DNA from: Caenorhabditis elegans
Lineage: Eukaryota; Nematoda; Chromadorea; Rhabditida; Rhabditidae
Reading direction: 5' to 3'
Assembly (NCBI RefSeq): GCF_000002985.6
Contig: NC_003284.9
Location: forward strand, 17,608,001-17,672,000
DNA length: 64,000 bases
The first letter of the stretch is position 1; the number at the start of each line of letters is the position of its first letter. Shown here piece after piece: positions 47,068 through 58,637 of the stretch. The translations under genes were made by a program, and so were the position numbers. Under the pieces are notes generated by a model. It was not told the DNA's origin. It ran no database searches and was given only the letters and a program-made list of their open reading frames with translations.

Positions 47068-48162
47068 CAGGGCTGACGGGGGAAGTGAAAACACGGGTCC
47101 CCGGACTTCGGCATGCCATAGTAATTTTTCGATAAAAGAGTGAAAATAATGATTACTCCAAAAAATTTAGCTGCCCCGGTACAGGTTCAGCAAAGTTATG
47201 ACGTTTTGGAAGTGGACACCTTTTTAAAATTTTTCCAAAATTTTAACAAAAAAATTGTTTTCCTAAAAAGAGGAACAAATAATTGTTAAAGATTTAAAAC
47301 AGTGAAAAACGTATGCCATGCAAGTTTCAACCGATAACTCTCAAGAATACCCACAAATTTATCTACAAGAAAACGTACTTTTTGGAATTTTCCTCAAGAT
47401 ATGTAGATCAAGTAATGTGGTTTTTTACCGTGGAGAGAAAAAAACATGTATGATATATGTTTTTCACTGTTTTGGATAAGTTACAATAGTTTTTATCAAA
47501 TTTTTTGGAAACAATTTTTTTTTGAAAATTCGAAGTTTTTTTTGCTAGGGTTTGGTCAAGGATTTTTTTCGGCACTTTCAAAACGTCATAACTTCATGTC
47601 ATAACTGGACCGGGGCAGCTAAATTTTTCAGAGGGATCATTATTTTCACTCTTTTATCGAAAAATTACTATGGCATGCCAAAGTCCGGGGAACCGTTTTT
47701 TCACTTCCTTGTGAGCAGCGACCCAAAAAAATCGACGATCGGTGATCGCCGATTGCCGAAATTCATTGTTTATTCGGCGATCGGCGATCACCAATTGCTG
47801 AAAAATTTCGGCGGTCGCCGATTGCCGATTGCTGATCGGCGTTCGCAGTGCACCTTATTTTTTAAAAATTAAAATTGATGCAGTCATGAAACTTTAGCAT
47901 AGCACTAACTATAAATATTAGGCAACGAAAGGCACTCTTTGATATCTTAAAAATCGGAAAATTAGTAAAAAATAGTCGGAAAATATTCATTTTCCTTCTT
48001 CAGAGTTGTCTATTGTGGACTGCGTGAGAGATTTCCAATCGCCAAAGTTATGTAAAATTTCATCGGTGATCGCCGATCGCCGATCGCTGAGTTCTTTTTT
48101 TTCAATCGGCAATCGGCGATCGCCAATCGCCGAAAAACCGCGAAAATTGCCGCTCAGCCCTG
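47068..48162. mobile_element. hAT-like non-autonomous composite element
   Basis: The ends are CAGGGCTGA (47068) and the complementary TCAGCCCTG (to 48162). They are flanked by near-identical 8-bp duplications, GTCAGCTG (47060-47067) and GTCGGCTG (48163-48170), as for hAT transposons. The left half is a foldback: about 47075-47215 pairs with about 47578-47712 (shared block CGATAAAAGAGTGAAAATAA). The right half holds clustered GGCGATCGCCGATTG-type units at 47735-47845 and 48060-48135. No transposase is encoded. Confidence 0.7.
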
Positions 48163-50144
48163 GTCGGCTGGCAGCACCAGCCTACAGGCGAAAAATTTAG
48201 GATTTTCGGCTTAAAAATTCGAAAAAATTTCCAAAGTGTTTGTTTACCCTAAAGATCTTAAAACGTTTAAATCTTCTCTCTGGCCAACTTTTTGAAAGTT
48301 TTAATTTTCTTGATAAATTTAAAAACCACATATATTTTAATGAAAAATAAAATTTCTCGAAAATCTCCCATGCTATCCTCAAGTTCACAAAACACCGTAA
48401 AATTGACATCTAATTTTAAAAAAACTGATAATTTTTCAAATTTTTGCTGTAATGAAAAATTGACTAAATATTCACTTGCCTTATTTAATTTTAAGTGGCT
48501 TTTGCAGATATTTTTTCGTTGGATTTTATCTACAAAAGAAACATTTCAAACGGTTTTATCAAAATCTAGTTAAGCACCATGAATAGTTCAAAATTGAAAT
48601 CTTGGCTTCCCTCCACTATTCCAGTTTTCCCAGCAATTTATAACTGGAGGCTTGCTAATTGTAATGATTAATATATTCTGCGAAAAAATTTCGAAAAAAA
48701 AAACGTTCCTTTCCTTATTACATATTTCCGGCTTGGTCCCCATATTTTAAACTTGCCCCGTACACCGTCAAGCTACATAAAATGCATAATAAATCAGATG
48801 GACAAACTCGAGATTGCTTCTCTTCCTCCTTCCTTTCTTCCAACTCTTTAGACTTCTAACCCCTGCGTCTGCCACCGCTGGCTCTCTTTAATCGTTCCGT
48901 TGTCCTTTTCTTCATCCCTATTTGCAATCTGTTCGTGCCCACACATGCATACACATTGCACAATTTGATGAGAGTCTGAAATGATTTTGAATGTGCTTGT
49001 AAACCCGCCATACAACAGAAAACGGGGATTTCTGGAGAAAATGAGCGAATGTCTTCCCATATTGACTTTTCAGCCTCCTTATTGAGTATTGAGACTTGAA
49101 GAGGCGGAATATTACAAAATGCGTGGTCCATATCCATTTCGTCATTTCTGGGCAAACACTTGAAAATTTAATTCCACGGGTTTACGAACAGATATTGTTT
49201 TATTAGTCTTTTTGACGTAGCAGATTTTTTTCGACGTAACAAAATGTTTTTAAAACACTGAATAAAGGAAACCGACCGGGGTAACAAAGGCATGGTTTTT
49301 AAACTTTAGATTTTGAAAAATTTGGCATCATTTTTTTTTTGAAATTTTGAATCGCTATGGAAAATTTGCAATATTTTGATTTTAAAAAAACTAATGTTTC
49401 ATGAAACATTAGTTTTGATACACCTCTATCGGGTTTTTAATTTTTTTAAGTATCGCAAACTGAAATTGTTAAAAATCAATGTCGGTAACTCAAACGGTCC
49501 CCCTTTTGAAAATTATTTCTTGCGCTCAGAAAAAAGCAGGTACCTTTGTAAATGTGATTTTTGGATATTGTGCTTTCGAACCGAATGTTGTTTTTATTCC
49601 TTTTTTACTCGTTCGTGGAAATTTGTTTTCCGCAGTGTGGCAATAGATACGGATGAATAGGGGTGTACGTATATGAGTGTTCCAATTCAACATGCAACAG
49701 ACAAAAGTCTCTTTTGTGAGACATGACGTTTCGGGATAGGGAGAAATAGGAGAAAGCAAAAAAAGGACGAGCAAGTAAAAATTGGTTATCGAATGGTTTT
49801 TTTTTGAGCCTCAAATGTTGCAACATTTTCAACATTTTCAGAAATGACTAGTTCGATCGAAGTACAAAAACATAATTTCTAGATTTTCATATGTTCCACA
49901 TCGAAAAAGTGCTTCACTATCTACGTTCTTTCTAACTAAGATGTCAGCTATCGCATATAACATGTTTACTTTTACCCGATTGTACCGTATGGTTAAAACA
50001 CTCCATAGTTAGCAAATTTCCACTGTCAGATTTGAGTTTTATAATCAGAATGAATACAATCACTGGAGTTCTCGCTAAGACCAGAAGGCAGGCGCGTAGG
50101 CATGAAACAGGTACGGATGCATGAGAAAGTACCTGCTCTTGGGA
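48163..50144. other. Intergenic region
   Basis: I see no convincing exon. A minus-strand stretch at 48850-49150 has an acceptor-like ATTTCAG and open frames in several phases, but no ATG-led chain could be built. Confidence 0.4.
49387..49416. repeat. 30-bp perfect palindrome
   Basis: AAAACTAATGTTTCA is followed directly by its exact reverse complement with no loop. It could form a cruciform or be a dimeric protein-binding site. Confidence 0.85.
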
Positions 50145-50410
50145 TTTGTCTACTCGGCAAATGGCCCCTCCTGGAGCGCGGACGGGTCGCGACTAAATTA
50201 CGGGTTTGCGCTCCAGTCACACGTTTTTTCGCGCTCCTTCCGCGGCACGTTGGCGCTCTGATCGCGTTTCGTAAGAATTTTTCAAATTCGGCATGCGCGC
50301 GGAACAAACGCGATTAGAGCGCGGATGTGGCGCGTAAGTAGCGCGAACCCGTGATCTAGTCGCGCCTCGTCCGCGTTCCAGGAGCCATTTGCCGACAAAA
50401 AGTAGACAAA
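50145..50410. mobile_element. GC-rich inverted-repeat element (MITE-like)
   Basis: The left end TTTGTCTACTCGGCAAATGG mirrors the right end CCATTTGCCGACAAAAAGTA. Inside, blocks such as CTGGAGCGCGGACG and CGTCCGCGTTCCAG are inverted copies, and GCGCGxx motifs recur. It is far richer in GC than its surroundings. No protein is encoded. Confidence 0.75.
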
Positions 50411-53400
50411 GGCACTTTTATAATCCACAAAAATATACAATCTTAGAATTAATAAATCTTCTATAATTATAATTTCAGTCTTAATTGAAACCATAAGATA
50501 ATTTTGAAAATGGCTGCCTACCATGTGCCAACGGTCAGAAAATAGTTGCTATGCCTTACAATTAGTTAAATTGCACTTCGCTTTCCTCACGATAGATGGC
50601 GAGTAGGCGTACAGGCATACAGGCATGACACATATACTCTATGTCTGAACTTATTTTTCTATGTACATCTATCCCGTACTTTTTCTGAATATGAAAAAAT
50701 ATGATTGTTTGAATCATAGAACAAAACAGGTCAGAGCATATTAGTCCGCTGACAATGCAATCACAAAATGATTCAGTTATGTATATGAAATAGAAATTAT
50801 ATTATGATGTAAAAAATTCTAAAATTGCCTGCATTTTATTTGATGCGGAAAAAACTGTCACAGTTGTGTTTTGTTGAATATCTAAATTTGGGTGGTAGTA
50901 GACTGATTATTTCAATTTTTATCAATACACGGAACCGGGTCAGACACTTTTAGTTTTTATAAATTTATTTTTTTTGCCAATTTCTAAATGAAATTCCTAC
51001 CCTGTTCTCCAGGTTTTTTTCAAACGCGCTTTACTGTATAAAACTTTTATAAAAGTGTACGGGCTCGAAATAAATTTTGAGTGAAAAAAATAGTTTTTCA
51101 ACAAATTGGTTTCATTTTCCAAACGAACTTCTCTTATTGACACATCCATTTACACAAAATTTGTATGTAACTTCTTGTTTCAAAAATTCTGATCGTTGTA
51201 TTTCTACTTGTTCACTTTCTTCTTTCAGTCAACTAACTTATTCTCACATTTTCAGAAAAACACTTGGAATTCGAGCTCCCGACTTTGACTACTACCTAAT
51301 GTTCAAGTAAATCAAATTCCACTCTCCTTTTTCCTACATTCCTCCCGTAAAAAAATTTCGCCACGTCACATCAGTCAGATTTTTTCCTAAAATGTCAAAA
51401 CCGAGACGTACTGCAAAGAATAGGTTAAGGGAGGAGGAAAGAATCTCGGATTACACCTCCTTGGTTACTCGCGTCCGAGTTAATTTGACTTAATTGTAGC
51501 ATTTCAGTTTGCGATTCTTTTTGTTCTTATTTTATCGCCCACGTTATATTTTTTTGACAAATAATGTTTTTGAAAAAGTAATTCGAATATTCTCTGCTGC
51601 CAGATTTTGTTTGATGTTGTAAAATCTGCTGAAAACTTAGACAGTAGCCTCATTATTTTCAAATTTTAAAACTATTCCCACGGACCTAAAAAATGTACCA
51701 ATAGTGTAACTTATTCAAACATTAGTTAATTTGTCTGGTTGAAGATCTACATAAATTGTTTTTTCTTCATCCTAATAAAAGTCTCAAGAAAGTAGAGCCG
51801 TGGTTATGAGGTTATGAAAGAAATCACTGAATTCCTAGCATTGTATTTGTCTCAAGTCTATTGGTTTCGTATTTGTGATTTGAATTTTCAGAAAAAAAAG
51901 AAGAAAAAAGTCGTATTTTTCGAATTTGGAAGGTCCTTCAATCAGGCCTATCAAAACAACGTTTAGTGCATGGAATCATGGTTCGAATAAATTTTATTTG
52001 TTATTTTTTTCAGTTCTCGGAAATTTTATTTCCAGAAAGTACTTCGCAAATTTTTATCTATCTTCCGTTTTTTTTCCGTTCGATTTTGTTTTGCAAAGAG
52101 TTATTAAGTTTGTTCGAGTTTTAGTTGTTTCTAAATTTTTTAAAGATATTTTTGGAATTTTATGTTGACACTTTTTGCTGTAGAAGACCATTTTGTATCA
52201 CAAGCGCCCATATTAAAGTTTAATTCCTTCATTCAAACTTTTTACAACCTTTTTATTATAGTTCATAGAAACATAACTCACTAAAATTTGACAGAAGTGA
52301 CATCAACTTGTGTATTCAGAATAATCAAGTGACAAATTACGACCTGGAAAGTGGGAAGTCACTTTTGTTTCTGAGCTTTGATGTGCCAGAATACTCAACT
52401 GAAAATCTAGAATATAGACTTCTAAGGGTACATATTTAGTGGCTGTCGCCTGAAATGGTTTAATGGATTAAAGGTGATTATTTTATTTTCAATAATGATA
52501 AACAATAACTTTGTAATTTTTTAGGCTTAAAATTGAAGGAATAATGTTTTTAAAGGAGAGTCCGGGTATTTTAAACGTATCGACCCAAATTGAGTTCAAA
52601 TTAACAAATTTCGTAATGGAACTTTAAAAAAATACTTCTACATTTCTTAATGACGGCTCAAAGCTTCGAAATAATAAACAAGTTTGCAAAAGTCTCAAAT
52701 GTTGGCTACTTTTCCGCGTCAGGCGGTAGTTGACTTTTTTCAAGTACCCAAAACCGTATTGCACACCATTATTGTTATTTTTGAGAACTTACATCGCAAA
52801 TTTTGTTTCTTCTATTTAAAACTTTTCAACTACCACATTTTTTCGTTTTCCTACGGTTTGCAAATTGATGACTTATTCATATCTTGAAAATTAGACGAGC
52901 TACATATAATGATAATAATAATAATAATTTATTACGTTCTTGAAGAAACGTGAAAAGAAAAGAAAGACGATACATACAAAGGTTCATGTCGCTACATATG
53001 TCTAACTTTCGAAGGTATCGTAGTTTTTTTTCGAGATCCGATGCCATCCAGACCCGAATAAATAACAATTAATTGATTATTCGATTGCAATACATAGAAG
53101 AAATATAGTAGTTTTCAGCCATATTTCTTCATTAATTTATCATATCCTCGCTCCTTTTTTTTACTACTTTGCATATCCTTTTAATCTAAAAGTATTAAGT
53201 ACGATACTTTCAAATAAACTGGTACATTTTTTTCATGAACATTGGTCTGAATCATGTTTCACTGAAGTTTTAAAATTGAGTTTTAAAATTAAAAAGAAAA
53301 TTTTAAAAAACTCCATATCAAAGTAAATTTTCAGGTATCGGAAGGCTAAATGTAAATCCGAAGTTGGTCTTGACGTTTTCCCTTTTTATGGTATCATACA

Positions 53401-54420
53401 AATATCAAGTTTAAATTATTTCAAATAACTTCACGTTTTTCAAACCTGCGGCCCTTTTCAAAGAAAACATTATTGAGAAAACAAGAAAAAAGTTTTCTGA
53501 ATTGTTAGGAATGTTTCAAACTTTTCAGTCAGACAATAAGGAGGTAGTTTCCTCAATGGAAGTAGGAAACAAAAGCTGTCTGAATGAAGTAAAGTTGAAT
53601 TGACTGGGTCTAGCAGTACCAGAAAGAAATTCTAACAAAACAATTTCAGTAAGTTAATGAGTAAGCACCTAAATGGAAGCCTAAAAATGTTAGCCAATGG
53701 TTTTCACGTATTTCTTTTATATGAGCGATGTTATTATCTTTAGAACACCAGTTGCCACGCGTTATCCGTAAACCATCCCTCTTGATTATTTAATGATGTT
53801 TTGAAAATTAGTTGCCAATTTTTGAACATTTTTATGTAATGATTCTTCCAGATGACTAAATAAACTAAATTACAAAATTATGTAACCAAATTAGTAAAAT
53901 GGATTTTTGAACTCACAACTGTCAGTAGTTTTTTCTTATGAAAAATTACGAGAGGCGACTGAAACTATCTCAGAAATCTTACTATTGTTACTCTGGCATG
54001 TCCTAAATGCCGTTTCTAATCCACAAACTGTCAAAAAAAATAACTACTTATTCTTCTAAAACAAATCTTCTATACGTATAATTTCAGTACTTATTATTTG
54101 ACGATTTACTGAAAAATATTTCAAATCCTTTGGCATTTTCTTCAGTCTTTGTACTATAGTCATCAAAATTTAAATGATTTCTTTCTTCCCACAATTTAGC
54201 TTTTCCTCGTCCTCTCATTCATTCAAGCACTCAGAAAAAATGAGAGCGTTGAAACGTCAAAATGGGCGTGGCTGAGAATACGTCCTTCTGAACTCCTCCC
54301 CTTTTTGAGAGAGGACTCGTTGTCATAAGGCTTTCTAAACACATCTCATTTTGTTTTTGACTCCGGGTTCCCGGTAGTCGGTCTCCAGATTTTAGTTTCC
54401 TTCTCCTTTTTCTGATTTTT
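50411..54420. other. Intergenic region upstream of nlp-6
   Basis: It is AT-rich, with a (TAA)n/(AAT)n microsatellite at about 52909-52928. The last few hundred bases before 54439 include a TTTTTTTCAG acceptor at about 54416-54425, which probably receives the spliced leader for nlp-6. No other gene was seen. Confidence 0.45.
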
Positions 54421-54438
54421 TTCAGTCAAAAACTTAAA

Positions 54439-56159
54439 ATGTATGAGTTTTGTTTAGGTACAATGCTCAGCTTTTCGCGACTCGCCTTCGTTCTTCTCGT
54501 CTCGGCGTGCGTCATGGCAATGGCTGCTCCAAAACAAATGGTGTTCGGATTTGGCAAGCGGTTAGTTTTTACTTTTTCGGCTTAAAATGAACTGTTGTGA
54601 CTTTTAATTAAAAATATTAACAGTTCAAGTCTCAATGAAAAAACATAAGTACGATTACCTGAGATTTATTCGCATTCACTAAAACTTACATTACTTCTGT
54701 ATTTTACCACAAAATATTTAAAGTTTTATCTTGACTTGTAGCTTCCAATACTACCAAAGTGAAATTTATTAGAATTAAGTTAGTCACCTGCATCCGAGCT
54801 CAATAGAAATAGCCACCGCAATATACACAAAAATTGTAGCGTACTACTCTGGTTGGAGTGAGTGTTTCAAGGGGTAATACTTGTTTTTGGTACAGCTAAC
54901 CACAAATGTTGAAAATTTGATTTTTCAAACAAGCTTTCTGCATTACAAATTAATTTTAGCGAATTTGAAAATTATAAAATGGCTTGATTTTCAAAATCTT
55001 GATCACTTGATGAGACTGCAAGCGTTTTGTTTTATAATAAAGTATACGGGCGCGGATCAATAATTCAGCTGTTTGAATTTGAATCAAACTGATCACCGTG
55101 GTTTTTTTCATGTGCGGTAAACGAAATATGGGTGACGTTGATACAACTCATGCAAGTTTAACAGCTATGACACCTTCCAAACTGATTTTGAAACAGACAT
55201 TGGAGCTGGAGCAACTCAAATTTTGAGCCGTGCGTTTTGAAAAATAAACACGAACTAATAATGCGTTCAAAACGGAATAGAAATGGTTTCTGTTAGTAAA
55301 GTAGTCGTCTTAAATTCCAGATCAATGGCTGATATTAGTGATATGCCTGAAGACGTGCCAATGAAACGCTACAAGCCAAGAAGTTTCGCAATGGGATTCG
55401 GAAAGCGAGCTGCAATGAGAAGCTTCAACATGGGATTTGGCAAGCGATCCGCAGAGCCACAGATTGGTGAGATTTTTTGCTTGTGCTCATATCCCCGTAC
55501 TCCCATGAAGCATCCTAACCTCTCTATCTAATTATGGCTTTTTGTGGTAGTCAAGTAGTGACAATGGAATATTTCGTATGCAATTTGTATATCATTTAGA
55601 TGTCGATTCCTTCTAATCCCCACGATCACATCACAAGCACCAAAGGGGTTATTGACGCCAGCACAATACCAAAATATACAGTCTCTTTTCTTCTTCTTTT
55701 TCTTCTTCTTCTTCTTCTTCTTCTCCGTCTTCTTTTAAAAAATCTTTTATATAGCCCCCACCTGTCTTGCCTCGAAAATTCAGAAATGTACTTCCACCCA
55801 AAGGTCTCTCCATCTCCCTGTGTGTATCATACAGCCCTACCATTTTTTCGCACCTGCTGAACGTTTCCAAGTTTTCAGTTTGAATGTTCAAAAACTCAAA
55901 CTGCAAATAAAATGTTTCTAGTTAAATATATACCTGTTGTGAAATGTTTCTTTCTTTTAACACTGCATTGCGTAATGATTTTAGCAAAAGTTCATCCAGT
56001 AGTGTCTGTGATTTTGCCCGGTTTCATTTTTAGTTCTTAGTGATTTTAAGTTCTGGATTTCAGTAGTTTTCAGATTATGAAGACATGTCTGCTGATCTCG
56101 AGGAGATTCCAGTGTTCATCCAGAAACGCCGTTTGATCATGGGACTCGGAAGACGATAA
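54439..56159 (+). CDS. nlp-6: NLP-6 neuropeptide precursor (117 aa)
   Basis: The three exons are 54439-54560, 55321-55466 and 56074-56159 (354 nt, TAA). A hydrophobic signal peptide (about residues 9-29) is followed by four peptides, each ending in Gly before a dibasic site and so predicted to be cleaved by a proprotein convertase and C-terminally amidated. These are APKQMVFGF-G-KR, YKPRSFAMGF-G-KR, AAMRSFNMGF-G-KR and LIMGL-G-RR. This is the peptide set I know for C. elegans NLP-6. Acidic spacers separate them. The peptides would be secreted from dense-core vesicles. An upstream ATTTTTTTCAG supports trans-splicing. A second in-frame ATG at 54463 may be the true start, since it gives a more compact signal peptide. 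The intron 54561-55320 is 760 bp. Confidence 0.95.
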
Positions 56160-56162
56160 AAC

Positions 56163-57110
56163 GTATGTGTCTTGATATAATAAGAAATTGGTTAAAGCTA
56201 AAAAACTCAAGCTTGTGGCTCAAACCTTTCAGGTTCACCACTGAGCATAGCCGAAGCTTTGACCTTAGCCAAACTCAACACCTAAACTTGAATCGAATAG
56301 CAAGCCTAGCACAAAGCTCACACTAAATCCTTAGCTCACGCTAAATCCTTATGCCTTGGACTGAACTTGGACCAAAGTTGAAGTCTTAGTCAAAATCTTA
56401 GCCTGAGAATTTACTTAAACATACACATAGGCCTGAGCTCGAGCCTGAGCGTAAAATTCGCTAAACCTGAGTTTACACTAGTTTAACCTCAGTCTAAGCC
56501 TTAACCTTAGCCAAACCCCAAGCTGAAGCATAGTTTAACCTCGGTCCAAACATAAAGCTAAGCCAAAACCCAAGCAAATCCTAAGCCTGAGCCTGAAACA
56601 AAGCGTACGCCTAAGCCTAAGCCTAAGCCTAAGTCTAAGTCTAAACCTTAGTTAAAGTCTAACCCTACGCCTAAGCCTGAACCTGAGCCTGATCCTAAGC
56701 CTAACTAAAAGTCCAAGCCTTAACCCAAGACTAAATAAACATCCAGAACTAAAACAATGTCTATGAGTGGATCCTATGAGCTCATCAAAAATGTACTTTC
56801 GTTTTGGGTAAATTCGGCTTAAACCAGCTTTTATGTGTTTTACGAGTAGTGACGAGTTTGCCAAATGAATTATTCAAAAAATGCACCAGCACTGCGCGGA
56901 GACACAATTCAAATCCCAAAATTACAGAAGCATCACCGATTCTCTCCTCTAGGGACCCTCATCATTTTTCCGCCGACGCAACACCTTCAAATCCACTTGA
57001 GCCTCCAATCTCCAATCTTACTGTGAACCTCTTATGAGATGAATAAACTGAACGCTTGCCCTCCTTGTATTCTTGTTATTTGTTCCTGCTTTTTGCTTGC
57101 AATAAATCGC
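56163..57110 (+). other. nlp-6: Probable spliced 3' UTR of nlp-6
   Basis: Three bases after the stop codon triplet there is a GTATGT donor (56163). A clean acceptor AAATTACAG ends at 56927 and is followed by GC-balanced, transcript-like sequence with AATAAA at 57042-57047 and 57101-57106. The simplest reading is a 3' UTR intron of 765 bp that contains the telomere-like array. A separate short gene is the alternative. Confidence 0.45.
56215..56735. repeat. Degenerate interstitial telomere-like array (AAGCCT orientation)
   Basis: About 500 bases of imperfect AGCCTA/AAGCTC/AACCTA units occur, with a perfect run of four GCCTAA units near 56609-56634. It lies in the presumed 3' UTR intron of nlp-6. 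Confidence 0.8.
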
Positions 57111-57438
57111 GAGTTTTGAAAAAAAACATTTAAAAATGGGCATTAAAAACTCAGAAAAAAAAATTAGAAGGAAAAAATGTGATGTCCGAGTTAGATTTTA
57201 AACAAGTGGTCCAATTTTTTAAAGTTTTTTCAAATTTTCAAAAAGACGATAGAGCATACGTGATTGTGATCTGCAGGAAATATTCAGAAGCCAAAAAATT
57301 CTGAAAATGTAAAGCTAAACTTATCAAATTTACCCCGCAGCTAGAAAACCTCGTAGCTAGAAAATTCGGAACTCAAACTCAAAATTGGAAACATGAAGAT
57401 TGAAGACTACAATAGAAGTTCATCAATTACGTGTGAAC

Positions 57439-58629
57439 CAGGGGTGTGCGGATAATAGCCGATTTAGCCAATCGGCTAATTCGGCTAACTCGGCTAATAT
57501 TACTTATGTACTCCCTATAATCGAATATTGCTCAGTCGTCTACTCTCCCTCTCCTAACTCTAAACTCTCTGCTCATCTTGAAAAACCTCTTAGATCATTC
57601 TCTCGACAAGTATTACAAAGATGCAATATCTCATTTTCTTCTTATGAAAACCGTCTTCTAATTCTTAATATCTACTCGATTCGTCATCGAAGGCTTAAGG
57701 CAAAGCTTCTACTTCTTTATAAATTCATAAGCGGTACCTCTTACTTCCCAAATCTAAACGATCTGATCAGAATAACCGAGTCTAAAAGAAGGCCTATGAT
57801 TATTATATGTACAAAACCAAAAATTACTGATTTTTTCACCTCAACCGTCCCCGTCTGGAATGTTATTTTTCATAATACTCCCCATTTTTTTTCTCCCCGT
57901 GAATTTGTTAAAGTCATTGATTCCTCCATAACACGGTTTTGAATAATTTTGTTTGTCGGTTATAATTAATTCTATGATCTCTAATTTCCCAAAAGTCTTT
58001 TTTTCCCTTTCTTCTCTCAATGCCGGTCTATTTTTTTTCCTCTTTGTCGAACTCGTGAGGGTCCCGACTTTTTTTATTGTTTTGATTAACTTTGATTAAA
58101 CAATAAATTCACTTGTGGGTCATCCTCAAGGCAATTAAAAAATATTAGCCGAACTATCCGTTAGCCGACCTTTTTACCGATTAGCCGAATTAGCCGTTAG
58201 CCGACTTTTTGGCAGTTCGGCTAATACGTAGTTATCCGTTAGCCGATTTTGGCCGATGTTAGCCGAATTCGCCGATCGGCTATTTCGGCTAATTCAACTA
58301 ACAAATTTTTTGGAAAACAAAATGTGGTGAATTTGTATGATTTTTTCCTATTTGAACAGTCGTTCATCCCTGATTTTGCTCAATAACAGTGAAAAAATTA
58401 ACCCAAAACCTGAATTAACAGAATGGAGCTTAACCAAATGAATATTTTCCGAATTAGCCGAATTAGCCGAAAATTAGCCGATTTGAATGACTGAGATTAG
58501 CCGAATTAGCCGTTAGCCGAAAATGTTGAAATTAGCCGTTAGCCGAATTAGCCGTTAGCCGGTTCTCAAAAAATCGGCATTAGCCGATTAATCCGTTAGC
58601 CGAAAAAATCGGTTATCCGCACACCCCTG
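57439..58629. mobile_element. hAT-type element made of TTAGCCG satellite, interrupted by a LINE
   Basis: The terminal inverted repeats CAGGGGTGTGCGGATAA and TTATCCGCACACCCCTG are perfect. Exact 8-bp duplications GTGTGAAC flank them (57431-57438 and 58630-58637). CAGGGGTG-type ends with 8-bp duplications are diagnostic of hAT transposons. The interior is a satellite of units such as TTAGCCGAATTAGCCG (57462-57506 and 58148-58610). A LINE 3' fragment (57507-58138) sits inside it. No transposase is encoded. Confidence 0.88.
57507..58138 (+). mobile_element. 5'-truncated LINE (CR1/Jockey-like) nested in the hAT element
   Basis: The open frame to 57942 (stop TGA) encodes the C-terminal region of a non-LTR reverse transcriptase (ITYVLPIIEYCSVVY, then SRQVLQRCNISFSSYENRL). 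It is clearly related to the fragment at 13740-14340 but diverged from it. A 3' UTR with AATAAA near 58099 and an A-rich end follow. AATATT at both junctions (about 57503, 58139) may be the target duplication. Confidence 0.8.
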
Positions 58630-58637
58630 GTGTGAAC

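Noticed and set aside
47552..47872. 106-codon plus-strand frame
   Set aside because: It falls within the foldback and satellite units of the hAT-like element.
48856..49155. Minus-strand open frames with protein-like stretches
   Set aside because: Several frames are open, the longest starts at TTG, and no consistent exon chain with phase could be made, although an ATTTCAG acceptor exists near 48980.
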